Below, piece by piece: positions 1-13,079 of a DNA stretch of 64,000 bases; positions within the stretch are counted from its first letter, which is position 1, and every line of letters starts with the position of its first letter. Source of the DNA: Trichopria drosophilae (Eukaryota > Arthropoda > Insecta > Hymenoptera > Diapriidae); NCBI GenBank assembly GCA_030407085.1, contig CM059586.1, positions 102,747,501 through 102,811,500 of the forward strand, written 5' to 3'. The notes under the pieces were generated by a model. It was not told the DNA's origin and ran no database searches. It saw only the letters and a list, made by a program, of their open reading frames with translations. The translations under genes and the position numbers were made by a program.

Positions 1-3000
1 ACTGGAAGAACCCGAACAATTTTAATTTTTATAGAATTTTCTCCATTTTTTACCATCTAAATGGTATTTGCCAACTTTCGCTATGATAAACGTTTATAGC
101 GAATCAAATTACGTAAGAAAACCTACGTCTATTATAACTGTGCGAAGCGACATTTATCCTTGTTTCAAATGTATTGATTTTTCAAAACAGAAATCAATAG
201 AAAACCGGAATCGAAGTAAAAAAGAAAAATCGATATGCCTTTCACATCTGATTTAAATACCATTTAAGCACCTCGTACCGTGCCAATTTTAATATTATAG
301 GTACTTTTATCAATATATTAATAGATTATACAACAATTATTTTTAGTTAAATATAAATGAATTCTTAGCGATGCATATTCATAAACATGTATTATTTTTG
401 ATATATTAATGAACACATTTAATTTAAGTCACCACAATTTGTATCTCTGGATATTAATACATTATGCGCATTTTAACCTGCATCCTTTTGATGATGCGAC
501 TATCTAGTTTATTGGGTGAAATTCGTTATTTTATAAAATAAAATATTTACTTACTCTCCTGTTGACACACGGGTAAAAATATTTCATCATCACAGCAAAT
601 ATTTGACGTTAGCATCAAAATATTTATCGTAAATTATTAACCTCGATATTTGTCTAGCGCAATGTTTTTTTGATGTGATCGTTATAAAGTTGCAAATAAC
701 CAGTTTGATAGTCAGCGAATTTAATCACTACTGGTAAAATTGTTTTCATGGTGTAACCAAATTAATTTGTTTTTTACTAACAAAATTACATTTGTTTTAC
801 GCAACTAAATAGTTGGTTATGAGAACCAAATCCGTACAGTTGTAAGTATTAAAAGAATTTGTTTATTAACACCAAAAAGTTTAGTTGTAAAAACAAAACA
901 GTTGAGTTTAAATTATCAGACTTAACTTTTAACGGTTAGATCGGAAACAAAAACTTAAAACCAAAACAATTTATTATTTCGATATTTGTCGGATATTTTC
1001 GCACAGTTTATTATTAATTTTGGATGATAAGCTGCTAGTTCAGTGGAGCCAACAACTGAAATGCGTAGTTCAGTACTATTTGTAGTTACTATTGTTTGTT
1101 TTACTTACAACCAAACCACTTCATTTGTGGCTCTAGTAACCAAATTTTGTGGGTAACCAAAACATTCTTTATGTAAACAAAAATCATCTATGTTTTTTTG
1201 ACCCATTTCGTTATTTAGTTACAAGTTTTTTCAAAAATGAAATGGTTTATCACAATAAACTTACTTTATTAATAAATTGAAATTTCTCTGAATTATCCAT
1301 TGGTCGTTTTGTAATTGACGGCGTCATATGATTTTCGACTTTACTAGTTAATATTGACAAATTATGATCTACTCCGAAGTGACCAATAATAAAATGTCAA
1401 AAGTTTTCTATAACGCAGAAAATACAGAACCAGTTATGTAAAATTCGCGTAATATGTACGTAAGTAACACTTATATAAATGTTATATAACTGTTACTTAT
1501 AGTTTTTCTTGAATAATTTCTTATAATCCCTAAAATCCACTTCGATATATTAAAAAAGCGATCAAGTAATATTTAAAATAATGCACCCTCGTTTTTATAT
1601 AGTTCTTATATCGTTCATTTTATAGTTATACTAAAGGTTTCTTTATTGTCAAAAACATTTGTTAACAATTAACAAATTCATTCCGCTAAAAAGTAGTAGA
1701 TTTGTTATTATTTAAACATTAAAAATAATTTCTCAGAGCAATTCAACTGGAAATAGAACTGTACATTTAATAACTAGTAAATCTTCATATTTATTTTCGT
1801 ATTATGTTGGTATATTTTTATACTATCGCTTAACATATTAACGCCTGAAATGACATTTTTTTACTACAATTTCAATAAAGTATGTCGTATCAAGATCAAT
1901 GTTGAAAAAATTATAAAGTATTCAAACTGTTTTGAGGTCGCTCTTGAAGATTCATAGGCCAGAATTTATTTTCAGCTAATAGCAATTATAATATGGCATA
2001 AAATTTCAGGAAAATAGCAAAAACATGTGGGTATATTTCTTGTATAATAAGTTTAAAACCTTGTAAAAAAAAAATTACTCTAATTTCTATTCAGTTTTAA
2101 ATTTGTTTATTTTCTTTATTAATAATGTATTAAAGGGAATAGTAAATGCGATAAAAAATGTCCAAAATTCTATAAAAAAAAGCTTTTCAATAATGGAGTA
2201 CAGAACAATCAAATGAATTTTTAAAAATTTGGATCACATCACTAAAATTATTCGGAAATTGGGTTAAGTAATATTTTTTTTAAATAAATAGAGATTTTGA
2301 GGTTAGTTTCAAAAATTCGCAAAAATCGTGCAGGAAAATTCTAGAGAAAACTCACTAAAATTCATTTATTTTTACAAAATTCTTACCTGTCGAAAAGCAG
2401 AAAATTTTAGTCATTAATAAAAGTTGTTTAACAAACTATTTTTGCAAGTTTCAATTTTTTTAAAGAACAATAATGCTTTCTCATATCAACAATATCATTA
2501 ATAATGAAAATTAATTTCTTGGAAACGGTATTAAATACTTTTCCCAAACATACTATATCCCGAATTCTAACTGCCTTAACTAACTCTAGCGAAGAACATA
2601 CACAAACGAATAGTCTTACATGTATGTCAGGTCTAATAAATACGATATATAGTGTCAAACCGTTCCTTTAATCAAGCTAACGTACAAAATACTTGATACT
2701 GAGATACTTTCGACTCATCTACACTTCGGAATTTTTACTGCAAGAGTAAAAATTTTGACTCCTCTGAAAAGAGTGAAAATAACAACCTTTTTTAGAGTCG
2801 AATTTCGCTAATCTCACTATTATGGGAGTAATTTTCTCAGTCATTCTTTACAAGAGGGAAATTTTTAATATAAAAAATTTAGTGAGCGGCTTATTTTTAC
2901 TTATTTTAACATTTTCCCCAACAGTTTGACATTTTCACAATTGCACTGAAATGATAAACATTACGCTAGATTTATAAAATATTCGCCTATTTTTTCGTAT

Positions 3001-4429
3001 TTGAATCGCGATTTAATGTTTATTTTCAAAATACTAATTATATACATATTGTAAGGCATGAGTCTCAAGCATATGATTTTTTCACTTCAAATAGGAAATT
3101 CAACATGATTTCAAATTTGAAAAATCCATGTTTTTATAGAAATATTCACGTATAATTTTGCATTCTTTCATTTTTTTTTAAAAATCAAATAAAAAATTCG
3201 TAACGTAAAGTTTATTTTGTGTCATTTTTTATATTCTTATTATCTTTTTTACTCAAAATACCGTTGAAAACTATAGTGAAAACTGATCCATACAGGATGA
3301 AATAAGTTAACTGAACGAAATTTCGCACTTGTAAATATTCCAATGAACTTTTATTAACAAGTTATTATTTCTTTTATTTGATAACATAAACAATGCAGGT
3401 GTAATTATTTTCAACATCCTAAAAATATAATTTAAAAAAATTGACAGTTTCATTTCTGGAAAGTTGTTCATCAGGAAACGTTTCTTGAAAAATATTTATA
3501 GTATAGGACGTCAAAAAATATATACCGTCGAACCCCGTAGTCCCCTAAGTGTATGGCTTTATCGTATCCTCAAGGCGCGTAATACTCGTATCTGCCGACT
3601 CTCCCAACGGTCACTTTATTCATAGTTACGGATATCGCAACTTTAGATGAATTCCAATAACCTTCGACTAAGTTTGAGGTTTCGAATTTCCGTAATAATA
3701 ATAAGCTGCGAATTTCATCGTCTAGAATTATTTACTTAGCATAGACGGTCCAAGTATTTACTTTTATCACTTAAAATAAAGATACTTACATTCATCGACA
3801 TTTTTTAGGGTTTCAAATTCGAAATTTGTTGTTTAAAATAATTACTGCGCTCATAAAAAGTCAGAAAAATAGTGTGTCTTTCACTTTTTGGCTAAGATAT
3901 TTTTACAGTACATAATTTTCATTTAAAAATGCTGTTTTAAAGCATTCTACTAACATTTTAAAAAGTAGGTTTCAAAATCTAAAAAAGTAACAATAAAATT
4001 ACTATAGATAGCAGTAAAATACAAATCCTCGTATTTCCAATCACTTGCTCAAATAGAAAAAATACTGTTAATGAAATAATTTTACAAAAGCACCGGGTTA
4101 TAAAAATTAAATTAACTACTTTTTTAGTAAACAAGACCATATCATTGTTCCGTTTACTATTTGCAACCTTCAAATACATAGCTCAGAGTTTTATGACAAC
4201 ACAGTCACATTAACTAATCCTGAGTAGTAAAATAGATGTACGAATAAATTAATTAGTTATAAATCATAATGTTTAATAAATATTGACATAAATGCAACTT
4301 TAAGCACTTCTTTAACTTGCACTTACATTGGATTAAAACAAAATCCCGGCCCAAGTACATTATTTTGTCTTTAAAAACTCCAATGTTCAACTAGGTTCAG
4401 GTGGCTAATATATTATCCTTATGAGATGT
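1..4429. other. AT-rich DNA, no gene seen
   Basis: Frames are short and none has a protein-like translation. From 745 to 1250 the words ACCAAA, TTTGTT and AACCAAA recur irregularly, perhaps an old degraded repeat. No splice-flanked exon was recognised. Confidence 0.5.
2730..2754. repeat. Perfect 10 bp hairpin
   Basis: AATTTTTACT, GCAAG, AGTAAAAATT. It lies alone in AT-rich DNA with no T-run that would suggest a Pol III terminator; probably chance or a repeat end. Confidence 0.5.
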
Positions 4430-4680
4430 TATTACTTGCAACTTTTAATTATTACACTCTATCCATGCATTGTAACTAGTAAAATCGAGTTGCTGTTAGG
4501 CCTTCAATTAACAATTTCAATTGTTTCGTTAAAGTACTTTATATACTTCAAGTAAACCTCTCCATTACATACAAAATTGTATATGGAAACTTACTATTTA
4601 CACTCTATTGATATATTGTAAGTAGTAAAGATAAGTCGGTGTCAGACATTCAATTAATTTCATATTCAATCATCTCTTAA
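4430..4680. repeat. Two degenerate hairpin cores
   Basis: At 4586-4629 TTACTATTTAC pairs with GTAAGTAGTAA (one mismatch) across ACTCTATTGATATATT. It is followed by GTCGGTGTCAGACATTCAATT, the type A 3' flank. A poorer copy (TTATTACTTGC ... AACTAGTAA) lies just upstream at about 4430-4500. Confidence 0.5.
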
Positions 4681-5739
4681 GGTAAAGACGAACATTTTAT
4701 GTTTTTCTTTGATACTAATGAAATTCTATGAAGAACGATACAAAATCGCAGTGCAATCCTAAATATGACTACATAAACTAGAAAGATTTGTTAAAATATA
4801 CATTTTTATGTACTCTTTAGGAGTTAGAATATCCAGCAATTCGATATAACATGTATCATTCAAAGATAATTTAGCAGTTGCAAAGACTTCATTTTCGAAG
4901 CACAACTACAAATGACGAACACACATAAATGAAAATCGTGGTTGTTTTTTTTACTTCATAGAATTAAGAGAAATTTGATGGAGCTCGAGGATTTTTTAAG
5001 CTAAAAACCTCATCCAACTTTTTAAAAATTCTCTTCCGGGTATTCAAAAAGGTGTAGGGACAGTTTATTACCAGAAGAAAATACATCATTTTAAAAACAT
5101 TATTAATTTTAAAATACACATCGAGAATACCTTAAAACCAAGATTAAAAAATACGTTTATTGATTAAAAAAACATTTATTGTCTGATTTGTAATTTTGAA
5201 AATATATGCTAATAACCAAAAAAGAAGATCATATTTTTGATATTTTTTCACAATTGCAGCTTAAATGTTCCTAGAAAAAAAACATTTGAATCGAGAGGCA
5301 AAAATACATGAAAATAGTCTAACAGGTACTTTTTTCAGTCTCTGTAGAACATTCCAATTGTTACAAATTTTTGTTTTTAAATTTGTTGAATTTTCACAAA
5401 TAACTTTGTTAAAAAATGAGTGATGAAGCTTCTTTATTACTCTTTATTCCCCTAGAATTGTAATGGTATAAAACAAGTTGATGTGCTATAAAAATAAAAA
5501 TGTAATATTTATCATGGTGGAATATTAAAAATACCTTAGAATTACTCTTCGTACAAATAAACATTTGTATCGAAATATTAAATAACAAATTGGTCAACAA
5601 TTGTTGCAATTATACGAAATCAAACGTTATAAAGTAAATTTAAACGATTATTTTTAAATCTTGTTTAAATAAACAAATTCCTCCTGCACATAGGAACAAT
5701 GTTTACAAATCATCAATTTTGTGAATTTCCAGCAATATT

Positions 5740-6060
5740 TCGGTGTTAACGCAACGTCAATATCGCACCACAATCGGTAAGCCAGATGTCGCCGGACATC
5801 GGCGATGTTTTTCACTCGATCGCAACAACTTTGGCCATTGTTACGTCATCGGATACCATCGGCCGATAATTCCAATCTGATGTCCGCATTTCGGTACATC
5901 CGCCCGCGACGAGCCTAAGCCGGACGTGAAACTCAGCTTACGCGCACGACACCCCCTTGTCATTTGGACTCGCAGAGCCGCGCGACAGTCATAAAGCGAG
6001 GATTAGCTCTGTTATTTACCTACAATTCACGGACGTGCAAGTTTTCGAAAAATGTCACGC
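5740..6060. other. GC-richer island, function unknown
   Basis: CpG-containing single-copy-looking DNA (GCCGGACATCGGCGATG, CCGCCCGCGACGAG) inside AT-rich flanks; the kilobase to its left (4680-5740) is featureless. No frame longer than about 60 codons. Candidate enhancer or remnant exon. Confidence 0.3.
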
Positions 6061-6204
6061 GTGTCCGGAGAAAAAGTGTGTAAATCCGGTGTTTCTTAGA
6101 GAATTTTAGTACTATTATTTCCACTTGTCTGGAGCGTCAGTCCAAGTTAAAGATGATAAATGTCTCCAAATTTTATGAAGAAGTTTGATATTCCATTCTA
6201 GATT

Positions 6205-7900
6205 TATGTCCTTCAGCAAACTATCTAGTAAGTAGTAACGTCTGTACGTGTGAGACATTCCAATAATTACTTTTTTTTTAATTGTCTCTTACAGAACCAT
6301 AAAGATATTCACTTCAATATGAATTCAGTAATACGATGTTTCGATATAATTATTACTAAATCAAACTTTTTAATCATTTAATGGTCAAAACGACCTAAAA
6401 TGTCGTCGTTTTTCGTTTAGTTAGTTTTCAGACAAAGCGTCAATATTTTTTGTTTGTTAAATCTGCATTATACTGTTATTAGGTACTCTCTTTCTGAATT
6501 AGCAATATATTTTCGGTTACATGCAGCCATTTTAATAATATAGCTGATTCAACGCGAAAAAAAATGTAAAAATCTATTTTTCCAAATAAATTCTTAATTT
6601 TTTATATAAAGGAATAATTCAATCCTTCCCTGCCTCTGGATCGGGTGATACAAGGACTCGCAATAAAAGAATATAACAGGTGTACTTAAAAATTCAAAAT
6701 TGCTCACTTTTTATACAAATTTTAAGATTTTTAATGTACCATTCTTTTAAACGGAGATTTTTCATTAGAAGATTTTGGAGAAAGGGTTTTTGATGTCGTG
6801 CGTTTCAAATCTGTTCACAGATTTTCAAAATTCAATATGGCAGATTCAATAGGGCCGACAAAAAATTGGACTTTTTATCGATCTTTACGAAATTTTGTAT
6901 ATTTCGAAAAAGAATCGGATGATTGCGATCCTGACGTTTCTTTCAATATTGATTTTCCTATCCAAAATCTTCCAGAAAAGTTTGTGCCAATCATAATGAA
7001 AGTCAGAAAAAATTATAAAATGAGTATATTTATGAATAGCAAGAAGGTGAAAACAGTTATTGTAATGAGTTAAAAGATGAAATGCTTTTAACGGGAAAGA
7101 TCGAAGAAAAATTCAAAATTATAGTCTGACTCAGTCATTCGAATGATGTTTTTTCAAATGAATTACAAACAATATAATAAAATCGACAAACAAAACAGAA
7201 CTAAATATTAATACAAACATCTGCCATATTCGAGAATTTTGAATTTTTTAGCGACCTGAACAACAGGTGTATATACAATTTTTTGAAGATGGAGAAATTA
7301 CAAATTTTTTTACCGATATTTCGGATCCCCCATTTTGAATGTTAAGAATTTGTCAACAGATTTGAGATCAGCTACCTCAAAAACCCTTGCTCCAACATGT
7401 TCTAATTAAAAATCTCCAGTTAGAAGAAATATAAATTGCAAATTTTCGTATAAATGAGCCATGTTGACACCCCCATTGTGAATTACTAACTGCGCCTATA
7501 ATAATCTTTTAGTACAAGTCGTTTCAATTCGTTTTAATCGAAAAAGGATTGCAGGGTTGGAATGTGAATACCCAAAAATGGCAAGATGTGGATTTCTCAA
7601 AATATAAAAACATTGACTGTGTCTGAAAACTGACCATACGAAAAACAGCGATTTTTTATGCCGTTTTGAGCGTTAACGGATTACAAATTTTCATTTAGTA
7701 ATGTACTATATTGAAATCTAACATTAGTAAATTAATATTTGGGTGAATGAATATCTTTATGGTTTTGTATATACAAAACGATTGAAAAGAAAATGATTAT
7801 TGGAATGTCTGACGCCTACGGACCTTACTACTTAGTCAGTAAATGGTTCGATCAATCACGTTGATGTCAAAATATCATTTTGTTAATTTTTTCAAAAATA
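6205..7900. mobile_element. Nested fold-back repeat with hairpin-core ends
   Basis: Outer arms: 6225-6320 (TAGTAAGTAGTAACGTCTG, GAGACATTCCAATAAT, ACCATAAAGATATTCA) reappear inverted at 7750-7850 (GAATATCTTTATGGTTTTG, ATTATTGGAATGTCT, CTTACTACTTAGT). Inside, 6751-6870 and 7321-7421 form a second inverted pair (GGAGATTTTTCATTAGAA, AAATCTGTTCACAGATTT and complements) that belongs to the CCATTTTGAAT repeat family. There is no transposase. The open frame at 6798-7073 lies in the inner repeat and is not credible as a gene. Confidence 0.6.
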
Positions 7901-9299
7901 ACGATTTCTAAACATGATTTTCTGAACATAATCTGAAATCTTGCCTGGGTTTCTAAAACGGCGAGTCAAAATGGCGAAATTTTACATTCAAAATGGCGCA
8001 TACAAATTGGTGACAATAAATTTGAATTTAATTTTAATTTTCGTAGTTTCTTGTATATAAAGGTATTTAATAAGGCCATAGGTTACGAATTTTCTATTTC
8101 TTTGTCAAATTCAAAATGTAGATCGTATTTTATATTTCTTTCAAAATTTCTGTTTGAATCACAATGGAATAACATTAAAAACAGGTTTATAGCTGTCCCG
8201 ACTAGTTCCCTTAACGAAAAGAACATAATTATTTATTATTCTCATGAACTATTTTATTCTTTGAAATTGTTGCAATTATTTAATTGTGTGTCTTTACACA
8301 CACTGACAGCATACATATCATCTGATTTAGTTTTGATCACCACTGTTAGTACTAGAGATAATTTTTAAGATTTACAGATAATTTGATAGAATTTCATGAT
8401 GCAGTAGTATATAATTTTGTGTCTAGTTTCTGTATAATTCTATAAGTCTTTCGTCAAAAAAGGCTTATATTTATTTTTAGGCAAATGTTTTAAGTAATTG
8501 TAAACTTCATTCGTTTTTATGGGGTTTCCATTTTGAATTCGAAAACTTGAACAACAAAAATGATATAAAAGCATTAAAATTAAAAGTAAATATCATAATT
8601 TAAGTTAAAATTTTTCAATGCATATTGAATATTGTAGTAATTTGATTACTGGAATGAATGTCGATAACATATTTAATAAGAAAGAAGGATCATAAGTAGT
8701 ACAGAGTGAACTCGGGTCAAAAATTATTTATGTGCTACCAATCCTATCCGAAAGTACTAGAAAAACTATCAATTTTGAAAAATTGAACCTTCTAAGGTAC
8801 TACGAACATTGTTAAACTAAAAGTCAATGTTTCCCTCCTAAAAAAGGATCACATTATGTGAAAACAGTGCAAAACTATTCAGACGGACATTTAGTGACTT
8901 TTAAAATAAGAAATATAATCAGAAATATAGTTAGTTGTTATTAATTCTACTTCTCATTAATCCTTCTATTCCATTATTAATGTTGCGTTCTTCCTGTTTC
9001 CAATTCCGTCCAACTGCATTGTACCGATACTACTGATTTTACATACAGTTTAGAATTATTTCGTCTAAATATGATTCTAGAATTCGAAACATCAATCCTT
9101 TTCGAGTCCCCCTCAATAAAAAATGATCAATTTACGCCATTTTTAATTTTTCCAAATGTTCTTCAGGTCTACCTTCAGCGTTCTAAGTAGATACGATACG
9201 AGTTTAGTCAGACCGATTGAAAGTCTTTGAGTTAAGAAAGTCAAATTCGTCAAATCTAATCTGAAATCGATTAGATATCCGAATAATCCCGAAACTCCA

Positions 9300-9540
9300 T
9301 TCGAATATGAGTCTGATCATGTTTATAAATCCGCAGCTTATCGTAGAATGGGAAAGCTGGCAAGGAAGTCATCACTGTCGGTTCGTTATATCGGCGCGGA
9401 AATCACTAACCGCGTTACGCGCGCGCGTATTCCCATCAGCATGCATATTTTCCGAATATGCGCCGTCGTGGACTCTCGTAAAACGAATCGATGGTCAATT
9501 CGTAAAAGGTACTAGCCGTACGAGAAAATAAATTTTTCAT
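9300..9540. other. GC-richer island with a 74-codon frame
   Basis: CCGCGTTACGCGCGCGCG lies in a block of higher GC. A plus-strand ATG frame (9307-9531) spans it, without recognisable features. Flanks 7.93-9.30 and 9.54-9.94 kb hold nothing I can identify. Confidence 0.25.
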
Positions 9541-9939
9541 GGATAGAAGTCTTTCCGAAAAAGAGTAATGGCTCTCGTTCCGCGGTAAATAAATATTTTT
9601 TCATTTTGATCTACGGTCAATGCAAGATGATATTTCTTTGGAATGAAAATACAGTCACTTTGGAATTAATACTTTCCAGACAAAACTAGAATGTCCATGG
9701 TGATTTTAGAGTTGTGATGTTAGCATAGGTTCCAAAATATCCGTATCTTTCTGGAATATCATATAAAGGATATTTAAAATGCTCTTGGGGTTGAAATAAA
9801 AAATTTCATGTTGTGTTTTAAACCAGCATAAGCTATATATAAAAACAATGACGATATAAAAGAACCTTCATAAAAGGATGCCAGTACTAAAAAGAAACAA
9901 AATTTTCGTATTAACATGGAAAAAATGGTTGAATTGAAA

Positions 9940-12860
9940 ATTTTTAATTGATGGTCTGGCACCAGCTTAACCTTACTACTTGCTATGCACCAAGTAAAAC
10001 TGATATTTGTTTAACAATTTTTTCTGGGTCATCAGTTATTATTTGACATCTCATGACAACTACAAAACTGGATAGTAATAATTGCAATTTTACTAGTTCA
10101 GAACGGACCATGACAAGATAAACCTTATGATCCCGAAAATAATAATTTGTTTCAAATGCACCACATTTTTTTTGGCTGATGGTCAGCGGAAAAGCAACAT
10201 CTACATGACACCCGAATGAAATCGATAGGAGAAGAGCTTGAAAATAAATTCATCACTTAGCAATCACCGCAAGTATTCATCTTTACCGATGAGAACCGAA
10301 CGCGCTGCAATTTCTCCGCTAATAGTTTCAAGGAGAGAGCTGTAAATTACGTTAATGTCACGCCCTGTACGTGGGTGCACATATACGAATACGCGTCTAA
10401 TACGTGCGCTTCGATCTGCAAAGTGGGAAGCGCCTGTGGCCGACAGGCTTCAACTGCAATAGCAACGGTTATATGCACCGAATGCACGCATGTGCTCATG
10501 CACACCCTTAATTTTGGGCCTTCTCTAATACTCGTTAACTCACAAGTGATTTCTCCAAAATCCATTAGCATTTCATATTTGTCAACTCAAAGTCATGGTT
10601 TAGGTTAGGTGATGATTTGTTGGTTAATAATGTAAATGCAGAAGAGCTTCACGAAATAATTTGTAACACCGACATTGTAAAAGTCATGATGCTTATTTAA
10701 TATAAATCTTAAACCATCACATTTTCTAAATTTCTATAGTTTAAACGTAGGCAGTACTAATTACAATGTAATAGAAACAGACACTTATTGCATGCAAGGA
10801 AAATGACGAAAACTTTATAGTTTTTATAAAGTGGAATGCCTAAATTTGTTCCGGTACATAAAATCTGAATGGCGAGTATAGGAAAGTAGACCATTAGAAG
10901 GAAGTAGACCAGTGGTAGGTAGACCGCAGGAAGATGGTTCACCGCACGTCACTACACGGATTCTGGATTCTCGTTCATGATGACAGCACTCGATCTTTTT
11001 ATTGGTGGGTCTTAAATGCTCGCCATTACAGATCAATGCGTTAGGTCTAAATTATAGCACTTGCTGCATTCACCATAAATCTAAATCATAGTTTTAAAAA
11101 CTGATGTAAACATGCGTCTGACCATGCCAGGTGTATCTACTTAACCAATCTGCCTCTCTGAATCTACTGAAATGTCAGATAGTAAAATATGCATCACTAA
11201 CGGTCAAACGCTTAAAAATGGTAAGGAAGAAGATAATAAAATTAATGTTAACAATTTTAGTGCAGGTTTTAAAAAATTAACCAACTTTATAAAACAGAAT
11301 GATGAAAATATCGATAACGCAATTTCGGGTTAATTTAACTACTGAAGATTTTATGTGCAAGTTTGCAGTTACACGAAATCCGTCGAAACATCTTAAGTGA
11401 TTGGGAAACCACGACTCTCCGCTAATCTATCGCTTCATCAGCAGGGAACATCATGAAACTCGGAGGCAGAAATCGATCACTTAAGTTTCACACGTTTGGG
11501 TCTCAGTTCCACAAGGAATTTCCTTGACGAGAAATTCGAAAGGACAAGTATAATATTTTGACCCAGATACATGATTCGGGTTATTTCAAGACTTACATTT
11601 TTTAGTATTAAATATTAAAGAGGAAAGGTTGGGTAAAGAGAAAAAAGTTGTAGTTTTGTAAAGAATTAGATTACTAAATCTGAGTAGTAATTTCTACCGC
11701 TTTTGCTAACCAAAAGCCAAAATAATATTTGGAATAAATATTAATTTTCAGATTACATTATTTTCAACAGTTAATTTAATTAAACGGAAGGAAACAACTA
11801 GTAAAATTGACTTTCTAAATTTCAATTATTAGCAATAATTGTTGAAACGATGAAAACAATTAACAAAACGTCAATAAACTATTGTAATTTACAACAGTCA
11901 TAAGCCGCAGGATTATCCGTACTTCAGTAATTAACATCTGTATATTATTGCCATTGCAATGTCAAATGAGCAGAACGGTAATTTTCAGCTATTACAAATT
12001 CCTTAGTTAAATTAATGATATTAATATTGCGCGAAACCAAAATTTACTCAGTAATCTGCTATTAATTTTCACTAGTTAGTGATGGTAAATTTTAAACGTT
12101 TGTAGCATAATTGAAATCATCCGGGTGGAATTTTTACAAAATTGTCATTTTTGACGTGAAACTGATTTGAATGTTATGGTGTTTTATAAAATATTATAAG
12201 AATTTTTAAAAAAGTCGTGACAACAGAAGGACTGGCAATGTTGAGACCTTACACTTAAACCATTTGATGCGCAAGTAGTAACATCCTAAAAAATCGCAAA
12301 TCATCAGCCTTTATAAACCCTCAGTCATTTATATTCACACTTGTGAGTATAATTCAATTTGACGTGAAATTAGTAACGATCTGACATCATTTCCCAAGTA
12401 TTTCGATATATTTCGAATTATCGGCAAGTGTCTTTTGCAAGTATTGTAAAAACGACGGTCAAATCGATTAATTTCATGCTCAATGTCTCGTTCCCATCAA
12501 TTGTTCTATTATGTGTCATGTCTGTTCACGACAACGTTATTTATTAACGGGTTCAACATATGTCGCTTATGTGACAATTAACGAGTTAAAATATAAACAA
12601 GGTGTAGTCATTTTAATATAAGAAATAAGTACTTTGATATTAACTCTGGCGTATTCTTTTTCTGGAGCATTTTCTGTTGTGCTTATGAAGTCAATGAGTT
12701 TATTTACTTTTATTTATTTTATTTTTATACATTGTTGTTAGTAGCTTTTTTGGTTAATTTTAGAGTAAGAATAACTAATATGATAATTTTGTAAAATATG
12801 TGTTTATTAAAAATTATGGAAAATCGACTGTTACTACTTACCTAGCTGTAACTAGTTGAC
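9940..12860. repeat. Scattered single hairpin cores
   Basis: Degenerate copies of the core are at 9960-10000 (CCTTACTACTTGC ... CAAGTAAAAC), 11660-11700 (GATTACTAAATC..GAGTAGTAATTTC), 12245-12290 (CCTTACACTTAAACC ... GCAAGTAGTAACAT) and 12825-12860 (GACTGTTACTACTTACC ... GTAACTAGTTGAC). The DNA between them is AT-rich and otherwise featureless apart from the GC-rich island at 10.26-10.61 kb. Confidence 0.45.
10264..10608 (+). other. GC-richer island open on both strands
   Basis: Immediately after a TAG (10261-10263), which also offers a possible acceptor AG, a plus-strand frame runs 114 codons with six Cys in the middle third (TCASICKVGSACG, ICTEC) and no ATG at its start. The minus strand is open for 74 codons in the same place. 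It could be an internal exon, but the polypyrimidine tract is poor and no donor is evident. Confidence 0.2.
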
Positions 12861-13079
12861 TGCTGTTGTTTTTAAAGTCGTTTTAGAAAGTTTAACTTTC
12901 AAAAATTAATTGGTACATTTCAAATTTTTCAATATTGTTTACGAATTATTTGTTGCCATTTGTCAGTATTCTCATAAATGGTAAAATCTCGGCTGTAGGT
13001 AGTTTCAAACAGAGCGATAACTCTGAAACTTTGAAATGAAGCCTTAGGTAATTATACAGAGAAATAGAAATAAGATTTT

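Noticed and set aside
3440..3480. Second hammerhead core (CTGATGA and GAAA on the minus strand)
   Set aside because: The segment between them cannot form stem II and no stem III or I partner is present.
6798..7073. 91-codon plus-strand ORF
   Set aside because: It starts at a non-ATG codon and lies in the inner fold-back repeat.
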